From positions 71,693,618 to 71,757,617 of the forward strand of contig CM049317.1 in assembly GCA_026874595.1 (NCBI GenBank): a DNA stretch of 64,000 nucleotides, written 5' to 3'. The DNA is from Sipunculus nudus. Its lineage: Eukaryota; Annelida; Sipuncula; Golfingiida; Sipunculidae. Below the pieces are notes generated by a model. It was not told where the DNA came from and did not search any database. It worked only from the letters and a program-made list of their open reading frames with translations. Both the position numbers and the translations under genes were made by a program. Shown here piece by piece: positions 38,101-50,100 of the stretch; positions within the stretch are counted from its first letter, which is position 1, and every line of letters begins with the position of its first letter.

Positions 38101-41100
38101 AATGAAAAAAATGGATATGCTAAAAAAATAGGCTTATATATAAACTTAATTGCATTATTCCCTTGAAAGTGAAATAAAGGTATTAGTCCATTCTGTCCAC
38201 TTGCCTGTCCATCTGTAAATTTTTCATATGCATCACAGTATCTCAAAACTTTTACTGTTTTTCTTCATGACATTTTTGTCAGAGTATTAGTTTGCAATCA
38301 TATATTGAGAACTTTACTATAACCAAGTAGGAGGGCCCTTTCCTCTTAGCTTCTCATATGCTTATGTAGATGAAAAACATTACAATAGAATATTTTTCAT
38401 ATTTTGCATTTGCAAAAATTTCAAACTTAAGCTGGTTGTCATGACCCATGGGTCTTTTGTTTATATTCTGGATTCTCAACATCATTGTTTGGCTAAAACT
38501 GAATAAATTGCAGACATGGTGTGAATACTTGGCAAATGTATATGAATATGAATATGAATATGTACTCCATTATAAAATTTCTTGCTAAGAATGGGAATTC
38601 AGGTAAAAATGAAAATATTTGAATACCAGTGCAAATACTTTCAAAATGTATTCATGAATGCATTCATGAATATATTCTATAATATTATTTTAATAATTGT
38701 TTCAGTTATATTTTATTTTAAAAAATCATATGATTCTCTTATTATTTTTAATAAAAATTATATTTGGCACAATATTTGTTATTAAATTTAAAAATATAGT
38801 TAAATTCTTATCTTATATGTGCTGCTTATCAGTTATATGGCCAAGTAAAAATCTGTATGACAGTAGCACTCCATTTGTTAATAAAATAAATAAAAACAAT
38901 CAATCTCTTCCCTGTCTCCAAAGAAACTATCAAAATCAAACATAAGCTAAACACCTACAACTCATAATACAGCTTATATTTATTTCCACACAAAACCAGC
39001 ATGTGCCTCATTTCAAAATCATATTTTTTTATCATATATAACAGCTGAGCGCCGTGACCCATTGGTCCCTTGTTCTCTAAAAGTCACCATGCACATGCTT
39101 GGCTTCAGCCTGTTGCATTAGATTGAACTGACACACAAAAATGTAAAGTTGGTGCCTCGCTGTACATGATCAGATGATCAGGCACGCTGTTACTTGGAAA
39201 CGAGCAGTGGGAGTGAAGCATGGGTACAGCGCACAGATCTAAAAGTAACTATATTTGTACAGTGGGCATACATTTCAGCGTGATACTTGAAATATTCTAA
39301 ATAATCATTCAACGAGTCTAGGTTAACTTTTCCTATGGCTGAGTCCGCTAGGACATGTAGATAAACATTGGATGATTATTCCAAGCATTTACCTGTCATG
39401 GTTTAAATTTGGTCTAAAATAATATTGGCGGATGAGAGCAGGGGGAAGCCTCGACCCCCCCTCCCCCTGGATCCTAGCCTGAAGCGAGGCTAATATCCCA
39501 CATATTTGAAAAAAATAATCAGCCCAGTCGTTTTTCCAAACTGCTGAGGACACATTGCAAAAAATGATCTCCTTTGTCTTCTGTTTTTCAGCTGGCGAAT
39601 GTTCCTCAGGGGAGAAAATATGTCCAGATGGTAGATGTGTAGGCAGAACATACGGACGTTGTCGTAAGTCTATCTTATGTCTACAGTTCTCTCAGCTCCT
39701 CTATTAGATATTGCCATGGGGCAGCATTATGTATATTTTTACGTTTTGAGCTCGTAGAAAGTCAGAATAGAAAATTGAATTAAATCTAAAGGATCCCAAT
39801 TCACAGGCCTAAATATAAATTACCTTATTTTTGAGGTAGCGGCCTCCATGCTTTTATGCATAGTCGTCAATTCAGAATATTGATTTCATTTTATGTGTAC
39901 CATAGGAACTCTCCAGCATCTCATTTCACCTTTGAGAATTTTCGCACCAAAGAATCATGGATTCTCCAGATGTTTGGTCTATTGAAAGCAGTTTTATAAG
40001 AAGCAGATTTTATATCTTAACCATTTAAAATTCTATGAAAAATTAATTTTCAAGCTTGATTTCAACACTAGGAGAATTTTGAATCAAGGAAGTAGAACAG
40101 GGCTTTAAGCTTAAGCATCTGTGATGCTAATTATCTCAATCAGACACTTGGTCCTGGGAGTCCAGGTATCTGACTTGCTGCAGAAATTTCTGGCTGTTGG
40201 ATCCAGAGGATAAAATTGCTCTTCTAGCAGTTACATGCCACTTCCTCTAAGCAGTACATTGTGAAACTAAACAAATACCATATTTCCTTGATCAGACGCT
40301 GGGCCTTAAATAGTCGCATGCCTTATTTAGTAGCCAGGCTGGGACAATGTCTTAGAAAAATAAACTCTGGCCTTAAATTGATGCCAGGTCTTGTTAAGAG
40401 GCTGGGCACCTGAGACGTTTTTATGTTTGCCTCAATGCCTTTACCCGTCACCATGATGTGTGCATGTACCAGTCATATTGACCCAAGAAGAATGTCTATC
40501 TTTTAAGCGAACCTTTGAGCTTATGCTAGGGCGCATCGTAGTTGGTCTTTCGTCATTCATTGTCTGTTCATTAACCCATTCTATCTCAAAAAGCATCAGA
40601 GCTAGCAGCGCCAAATTACATGGAAGAATCAGTCACAGGTCAAACTCTATCAGATTTTGCTTGTTTTTTTTGCTATCTGCATTAACTTAGATTTTATATG
40701 CAAAAAGCTAAAAAAAACTTTAAAGATCTTCTTCTCTGAAACTGTGCAGCCAAATTGTTCAAATTGTTCAGAAATAATCTCTGAAACAATGTCTCTCAAG
40801 TTTGTTCGAATGGTTCATAATGTTGGTCACATGACTCATATTTGAAATTTAGGTATTGGTTGTCCACCTTCATCGACCTTTGTTGTACGGGGGTCATCAG
40901 TCATCAGTAATAAACCATTAATTTCTCAGAAATAGTTGGAGCTAGCATCCCAAAATTTTATGCAAAAATCTGCCACATGTTTTGTGCAAATGTTGGTCAC
41001 ATAACTCATATTTGAAATTATATGCACCACCTACATTGACATGTTTTTTACAGACAAAAACAGTAATTTAGCCTCTTTCAGCTTAAAAGTGTTTTATGAT

Positions 41101-44100
41101 AAAACTCAGGCTGAATGGTTTAATTTTTCACAAGAATTATCCTAGGGTAGAATTCTATCAATTGTATAAGAATACATTGGGCAACATTTTTTCTGTATCT
41201 ATAAATAGCTTGGCAGACTGCCAACTATTTTAGACTTGGCAACAGGTCAAGTCTCAGTCTGAATCTATTTATAGCTTCGGCAGACTGCCAACTGTATCAG
41301 ATCATGCAACAGGTCAAGAGTTCCCTCAGTGCAGCCAGGTACAGGTCAAAAGTTCACTCAGTTCAGCCAGGTGCATGTCAAGAGTTCACTCAGTGCACTC
41401 TAGCAATCTGTTCCGGTCCATATGGGGCAACTGCCTGCCTCAGCTGAGCCTTGTCAGCTGAGTGCACCTGACTCAAGAGAAATTTGATATATTGGCCTGA
41501 TATTTTGACCTATCTATGCATTTTGATGGCTTTATCATACACAAGACTGGTGTTGCCATCTACAATAATTTTTGCTATGTATGCTTCTGCTTATTCCTCA
41601 GGAATGATTTAACATATCAGACTGAAATTATCCATGTCTGTATTTCAATCTTGAATAGTTTTGTTGTATATAAGACTTGTGGTGCCACCTAAAAATGTTT
41701 TATACATCTGTGCATGAAGTTTTGCATGTCCATACATATTTGATGGCTTTCTCATGCACAAGACTGGTGGTGCCACCTACAATCATTTTTGTGTTGTGTG
41801 CTCCCATGCCAGTATTTCAGCAGTGACATTTGTGTAATTGGTGCATGTACTTGGGTTCAAAATGTTCAGTGCTTCCTTCGTAAATATACATGTCACTCTT
41901 ATACTTGAAAAGTAATGATCAAGCATGGAAGCATAAAACCTGATGTATATCCCATTCAACAGGTTTGCATTAGGGCCTGTAGGCCTTGTTTTTTGTTAAT
42001 AAAATGTTTAAATCCTCTATAAATCTTTCTTTTAACTTATGTGTCACTCTTATTTTTTTTTCATACCAGGAAGCAAATTTTCCCAGTTCATCCATTATGA
42101 ATATATCTGAACACCAATCTTATCAAAGGTGATTCAAATATAATGTCAACAGTGATGCCGCTATAACTAAGACAAGTACTTTCAAAACTCTCTGTGTCAC
42201 GCCAAATAGCGGTGCTTGCTTTTGAATGTGGCACCAAAAACCATGCTCCGAAATAAACAGTTATATATATTGTTTCCTTCTTGTTGCTAACCACTACACC
42301 AAATGGAATATTGCTGACAGTCAATGTTACATGCCAGCATATCCCAGTTCAAATGTACTTGAATATGCTATATATAATGAGCGGAAGCAGGCAAAAGTTG
42401 GGAGGAAAGTGTCATGAAAATGAATTGCGCAATGCAGTTATATGTATCAACCCCCATATTCTGATAGCACCAATATGCCCAGTTGTACATGTTGCACAAT
42501 TATTAGAAGAGCCACATCATGTTCAGATAGAAACCATCTTACCAAATGCATGCGGTAAACAGAACAGCCACATGAAACATCACAGTACATGGCCTCAAGG
42601 GCCCTCATTGATAGAATTTTATGGACAACTTCAAAATGCCACGCTGGGATTCCCTGTAAATTGTTATTATGATATGCGATTGCAGAGATTGTGCTTGTTC
42701 CATATGACAACTTATGGTATTTCCTAGACACAATACATTTACTGCCTATGTTCTCAATTATGTCCCTAAGTACTAGTGACCAGCAGGTTTATTGTTTTGG
42801 CATGTTGTTTTGTGCTTGTGTCTGCCAAACCTTGATAAAGTATATTTTTAATAAATGCTGGTCTTAAATAGATGCCAGCTTTGTTTAGACGCTGGTTCAA
42901 AGCCAGGTATGTAAAAAATTACGCCAGGCCAATTGATCAAGGAAATATGGTAATCCTGGAATGGTTCAGTACTTAATTATATAATGGTACAAAATTAAGT
43001 TAAAACAAAATAAAGGTTCAAATGAACACAATCTTTCAAAACTTGTCACGGATCACCATTAGCTTGGGATGCTCCAATTTCACGTCTGACATCCTAGAAC
43101 TTTAACCTGAACATCAAGGACACTTTGCTTTTTAGCTCAGCTGACTAAAAGTCAACTAAGCTATATAGCCATGGTCCTTTGTCCATTGGCTGTCCATCTG
43201 TCTGTCTGTCCGTCCATTAACTGGCACTTTTGAAACTGTTAGACCTACAGATCTGAAATTCTGTATACAGTTAATGTCCCCAAAATCTCCAGCCATACCA
43301 AAAATTGGGTCAATGTTCCTTCGAGATATTAAGGAAAAAGCTCAATTATTTATTAGAAATCTAATTTTTACACTTCAGGACTGCCTAATATCAAAACCTG
43401 GTTTTCTTCATATTTACGATAAATATTCCCCTATATAGTTCCTATGTGCATGCCAGAAATTAAGTCAGTATTATTTAGTTTAAACAAATAATGGGCCCAA
43501 ACATAATAAACTTTGTAAAAAACTTAGGCAAGATATTTGGTCACTTAAGACAAAAGTGTTAAAGGTAGGGACTTTTTTTCAGTAATACAACATTAATTAT
43601 TCAAAATTTAATTGTATACCAATAATTAGATCAAAATCTGTTAAATTTTTTTATATATTGGCAAAAATATAAAATTGGTACCTTAAATTTTGCCCAACTT
43701 TGGCCTCGGCACATTTTTTTATCCTGTAAGTACCGTGGATTTAATTTTCACAGCATATACACATAAGGATTAAATCTGTTAAAATCTGAAATTTGCAAAA
43801 TTAGGCTAGTAATTGAATTTATTTTGGAGGCTCTTGTTGTATTCCCTTACATTGGCAAGCAGTCCACTTTGGTGACTTTAGGTCATTAAGTGCAGCTCTG
43901 TCCACTGAGTTGAGCTTTATCAGGCTGTTTTCAGTTAATACCATACCACAGGGAGCCTTTTTCTCTGGCAACCCCCCCACCCCATTCTGTTGACAGACCT
44001 GTACTATGAACTAGATGAATCTTAAAATTAACATTTTTTTCAGCAACGAGGAGTAACAACTGAGACCCCTCCCCCCACCCACCCCTTCAATACACAGGAC

Positions 44101-47100
44101 TAATAAACAAGATGAATATTATACTTTTAATGTTATATAAAATCTTTTTGATGAGTCTTGGACAATTTTGATTGTTTTAAAGAAAAAAATTCAGGAATTT
44201 AATCCTAATATTCAAATGTGATAAAATATTAGGATCTAATGTAAGTGCTAACTAACAAGATTTGAGAAGATATAAATACTTAGTAGCATTTCATTCATAT
44301 CTCTTAAAGTTGGCGGGGCCTAGGTGTGAATAACACAGTTTACTTAGTATTAAAATTAGGAATATTGGTCAAACTTTGTGGGATTAATTTTTAACTCATA
44401 TGGCCAGATATTTAACTTTTGAAAACTTAATTACCTTCACACATTATTTGTTTATGAAATGTTACTTTTATATAACACTTACCGTAGGCCTATTTGTTCC
44501 CTTGGTGCATCACTAAATGGTTTAGCTCAGGACCATTATTCTATAATTTACAGAGTTTCATTTTAGCAGGGCCATTTTCTCATAGCTTTTCTAATGATAA
44601 TATACATGAAAAACCAAAAGAAATAAAAATATTTTGCAGTTACTAATATTTTCCAGAATTCAGCTGAGCGATGTGACCCATGGGTCCCTTGTTTCAGACC
44701 CTGCTTTGACCCGGCGTCTAAACAAGGCCAGAATCTATTCAAGGCTGGCATCTATTAAAAAATACATTATCAGGCTTGTCATACATAACTTAAAAAAAAA
44801 AAAACATGTCAAAACAATAAACCCGCTGGTCCCTACGTGGGAATTGAAAACATCGCTGGTACACAGATTGTGTTTACAAAATATCCGTAGATGTTATAGG
44901 GATAAGGGACACACGCAATTTCCACAATCACGCACCATATAAGAACTTACGGGGAATCAAAGTAAGAAATTTTGCAGTTGTCTACAAGAATCTGTCTGCG
45001 CTGGCCTCTCGAAACCAGGTGCCCTGGTGTTTAATGTGACTGTTCCATTTATTTTACACCGCTGCAATTGGTAACATTGTTTCCATCTGAACACGCGGTG
45101 GCTCTTCCATTAACTGTGCACCACGTACAACTTGTAATATTTCTTTTTTGGAAATATGGGGGGTTTGTACTTATAACAGCACAGGGTAATTTTTAACTGA
45201 TTATGCTTGACACAGTGTATTCAAGAGTTTCCGACCTGGTATAAATTAAACATGGGGCAGGTTGGCTCTTCCATTAACTATGCACCGCGTCCAACTGGTA
45301 ATATTGGTACCATCCAAATACGGGGGATTGGTATGGGCACTGGGCAATTCCCTTTTTTTTTTTTTTTTTAGCTCAGCTGACTTTCAGTCGTGCTGGGCTA
45401 TAGCGATGGGTCTTTGTCCGGCATCCTTCCGTCTGTCCGTCCGGCGGGCCGTCCGTCCATTAGCAGGGCACAAATCGTAACTGTAGGGGCTAGGGCCATG
45501 AACCCTATGCAGTCTTAGAGGTTATAAAAAGATCTCCTTGCAAACCTGAAATTAGGTCACTGCGACCTATATTCTCGAAGTTATGGGGTGTGTTTGCACC
45601 CCCCAGAAATAACTCTTTGAGACAAAATTTTCATCCCAAACCTTCCATCTTTCACATACAGCTCACCTACCAACAGGGGAAGAACCATAATTTTTTTAAG
45701 GTCAAAAGGTCAAAGGTCAGGGTCACTGGATCCACTTCTTTGAAAAGGTAGTGGACACATTTCAAGCTAGACTTTTCATTCCAAACCTTCCAGCACTGAT
45801 ATCGCTTCTCTGCCAACAGGGGAAAAGACCTGTTGATTTTGAGGTCAAAGGTCAAGTTCACAGCACCCACTTCTTGCGTGGAGTCATTTTCAGGCAAATT
45901 TTTCAATCTGTACCTTCCATCTGTCATATATGGCTTACCTACCAATACGGGAAGAAGCCTATTGATGTTGAGGTCAAAAAGTCAAAGGTCAAGGTCACAA
46001 TATTTAATTGTTCTAAATGCTTGTGAGCATATTTCAAGTGTAACTGTTCAACCCAGACCTTCAGTCTTTCACATATGCCACATCTATGCATCACTCAGTT
46101 TGACTCAAACTTCATATTTATGGGTCTTTTTGCTTGAATAAATAACTTATTGAATTTGGGGTCAGCTGGTCAGCAGGTTAAAGGTTGCAGGTCAAAGTTA
46201 TTCACCAATTGGTTGCCAAGTTACCCATCATTTAGAAAGAATCCAGTTGATATATGGGCAAAAGGCCAAGGTCATAGGTCAGGGATGTTCACAATTACTT
46301 ATTTTATAGACCATCTTTATTTTTCTTGTATATATAACCATCCCACTCCAGCTGGTACATCTCCCTGTGTGGCTGTAATTGTGAGTGACACTGGTGGCAT
46401 ATGACTTCCTTTTGTATCAGCCTATTAAGTGATAAGGCTCAGTGATAAGTACCTTGTTACTTCATAACAAAAACACTTGTCAGAATGCTTCAGCCAGGCA
46501 TTAAGACTATGAGAGTATAGTATTAAGGTTTAGCTACTGATTTATAAGATGATGGGAACATTTTGCAGTTTATTTTATGGAATCCCAGCAATAAACTTAG
46601 TTTCCTAGATATCTGAATATTTTAATATATATCACAACATATAAAAGCAAGTGTTTGTTCTCATAATATGTGGATGTGTACCTTGATTTAGGATGGCTTT
46701 TTGTTTTATTTCAAGACTCTTAGTCATGCTTTCTGCATTTCTTTTCTTTCAGGTTTGGCAGTTTACCTACCCTGCTGACCCCGTTGAAAAGCAGAGTGAT
46801 AGTAAAAAATATTGGACTTACACTTTTTACAATTGCATATCTATAAATCTGATATGAGGGCCTGGACATGCCTTTTGAATTATTTTGGGCATTTATTACT
46901 GGATAATTTGCCCCAAGTTTGGTCTCTTATTGGAGAATGTGGGATATCAAATGTCATACTTGTCAGAAATCCATTATGTCTGCCAGTTAGCCACCTTAGA
47001 AATTCTTTCTTCAGGGCAGTTTCAGTAATTTTTCTTTAATGTTTGGTCCGATTTAGAGAATGTTTGTTGTCTGATTTCAGACTTGTCAGAAGTCCAATAT

Positions 47101-50100
47101 GGCCACCAGGCAACCATCTTTTAATTCCTTTTGATCATATTATCTCAAGAACAGTTAAAGTGAATGCAGTTGGATGTATATTTATGTAATCTTGTAAAGG
47201 ATTGGGTCAAATATTTCTGAATAAATATTACCATCATTTATAAAAGTGCAGTACAGTTGGCTTGTATTGAATAAAAATTCATACAGAAGCACCTGTTTCT
47301 CAATAATTCTTGCATGTATTTCCTTGATTTTTGCTATATATTTTGATCTTATATTTGCACTTTGTGGTGTTCCTTTTGAGACTGACAGGTTTCAAGCAAG
47401 CTGTTGGAATAGTTCCTGATAGCTTAACAATCATGCATTTTCCTCAGACCATCAATTCACTGTGTTTTAACCAGACATAGGTGATATATATTTCTGTTGT
47501 CATAGAAAATTTTCAACAAATTGGCAAATTGGTTCTTCAAAATTTGACTGGAAGTTGTGAATCTCAGTCCATGATGTCACAGGTCATGCTTGGCAGCTGA
47601 GTGTCATGACCCATGGGTCACTTGTTTTTTTTTTATTCTCATAAAACAAAGAAATACGAAGTTTATGATTTAATATCTCCTTGATTACCGAACTTTTAGG
47701 TTCAATGAGGCGCTTTGCCCACATTACTCTCTGTGTCTTAATTTTACAGGCAACATCAGGTATGTTTATTCCTCCATTTTCAATTTTTCCAATGACTGTT
47801 TTGTATTTTACCTTGGGCTTTTTGGCTCTACAGATGAAATCACAAAGAAGTCTCTTTATGGATAACACAGTATTTTTTGGTGGTATTAAAACATTTGTAA
47901 CATAATATATTTTTGAAATGAGCAATGAACGTACAACTTCTGCTCTGCCATATAATGTGAGGTTTCTACATTTCCATAATGATAATGTAGATTGTAAACT
48001 ATTTTCAACTCTCTTAAAATTTTCTTTATGTACAATATCTTTATTATATGAAAACCAGATTCTAAGTATTTTCATACATGATTTTGTCAAGTCTATCCAC
48101 CTTAAATTATACACATCATTCACAAATTTCTTCTTTGATCCAATATATGCAGTCTCAGATTTTGCTGGATTTAACTTAAGTGATGAAAAATATTCAAAAT
48201 GTTTGATAACAGAAAGAACCTTGTCCAATGAATCAGTGTTTTTAACAAATATAGTAGTATCATCTGCAAACATGCACATTTTCAACACAGTATTTCCAAT
48301 TTGAATTCCATGAATATTTCTATCATTTCTAATCATTATTGCCAATATTTCTATAGCCATTATGAACAAATATGGAGCCAGAGGGTCTCCCTGCCGGGTT
48401 CCTCTATCTAAGTTGAAATAACCAGTTGTATAACCATTGTTTAAAACTGAACTTTGCATATCATGGTGTAAAATATTGACCCACCTAATAAAATTATTAT
48501 CAAAACCAAAATATTTCAATGTTGCAAATAAAAAGTCATGTTCTACACTGTCAAAGGCAGCTTCAAGGTCTGCTGCAAATATAATTCCAGGCTTGTTTTC
48601 CACATCAGTATAGTGTAAAACATCCCATATTAGTCTGATAGTTTCTCCTATATATCTCCCTTTGACAAAAGCATACTGATCAGGCTTTATTATATTTGAA
48701 AGATGTTTTTCTATTCTCATAACTAAAACTTTACTCAGTATCTTAACATTGACATTAAGTAAACTGATAGGTCTCCAGGCATTTAAATGCTTTAAATCCT
48801 TACCTGGTTTAGGTATTAGTTTCACAAGTGCTTGTTTCTGAGAAGTTGTTAGTGAACCAGTAACAAAGCTTTCATTCAAACAATCAGTAAGACATTGTCC
48901 CAGTTCACCAAATAATGCTATGTAAAACTCTTTTGTCAGCCCATCATTTCCAGGAGTTTTATTATTTTTCATTCCCTTTAAACATGAAAACACTTCAGTT
49001 TTTGTAATAAGCTTGCCACATGTCTGTGTCTCTGTCTGTTTTAATTTGCTTTCAAACACAGGGAGATTCTGAAAAAAGTGTGTAAACTCTGATTTGTTAC
49101 TCACTGATTTCTTCTTATACTTTTCTATAAAGGATTCCCTAATACATCTCATAATTTCTGTGTGATTTGCTATATCTCTTCCTTTATATGACAATATGCG
49201 TATTGTAGACCTATTTTTATTACGTTTTTCCAGGTTAAGAAAATATTTTGTACCCCTTTCACCTTCTTATAACCACTGTGCCCTAGATCTAACAATAATG
49301 CCTCTGGTAACATTATCATAGTATTCTTGCAGTTTTTGTTTTAATTCACAATATAACTCCTGTGATTCAGGATTCCCTTCACTCTGTATAGCCCCTTCCA
49401 TTTCAGATACCTTCATTTCCAAGTTTACACCATATTCTTTACGATTTTTAGCTTTAGCTTTACTGTATTTGATGGTGTATTCCCTTATCTTATATTTCAA
49501 ATATTCCCATATACCTTAAGCTGTTATCGTATTTACCTCTTCTTTCCATTCATTTATTTTACTTTTCACATTTTTTATATAATCTGTGTCATTTAGCAAA
49601 TCATTATTCATACACCAGTGTTCAGGTCCCGATTTTGTTTCTTTCGCTATATCAACTTTCAGCACCACTGCTGAATGGTCTGTGTTAACACTCGGTATAA
49701 TTTCACAACTTGAAACATAACATAGTAGGGTATCTGACACCAAAAAATAGTCAAGTCTCCTCTGAATAAAGGGTGTGGTTGAGCGCCAAGTATAAGCTTT
49801 GACAGAATCATGTTTTATAAGCCATACATCACACAGATTTAATGCTTCCATTATATTAACAATCTTATTAACTGAATTATGTTCCTCCAACAGCATCTTG
49901 TTCAGTGAGGTGTACATTAAAATCTCCTCCCCATAAAACTTCCACGTATGAATCCCTGAGAATTTTATCTATTTGCTGAGAGACAGTTTCGTAAAATTTA
50001 ATTTGTTGACTTTCAAAATTTGGTGCATACGTGTTTACCAGGATACAGTGCAACCCTTCAATTTCACATTCCACTATAATATATCTACCTTTATCATCTA

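Larger units (their letters stand above)
34110..39481 (-). mobile_element. hAT-like DNA transposon, 5.4 kb, with nested repeats
   Basis: The left end CAGGCGCAGATCCAGG and the complement of the right end CAGGCTAGGATCCAGG agree at 13 of 16 bases, and such ends are typical of hAT elements. Both ends are followed by G-rich/C-rich runs. A decayed transposase lies inside on the minus strand. Two hairpin-headed repeats (36645-38462 and 38463-39074) are nested in its right half. An exact 8-bp target duplication is not visible (left GCAAAGTG, right AAGCGAGG). Confidence 0.7.
33600..39765 (+). repeat. Segmental duplication, copy B, split by a transposon (contains exon 9)
   Basis: The left arm 33600-34109 and right arm 39482-39765 together match 30735-31545. 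Between them sits the 5.4-kb hAT-like element. Exon 9 lies about 110 bases into the right arm. Confidence 0.8.

Noticed and set aside
42281-42727. Frame of 148 codons on the + strand, with a 94-codon frame opposite
   Set aside because: It lies in internal sequence of the TIR element that is shared with 44850-45350; no family resemblance and open on both strands by composition.
47681-48304. Two + strand frames (74 and 128 codons)
   Set aside because: Antisense shadows of the LINE reverse transcriptase.
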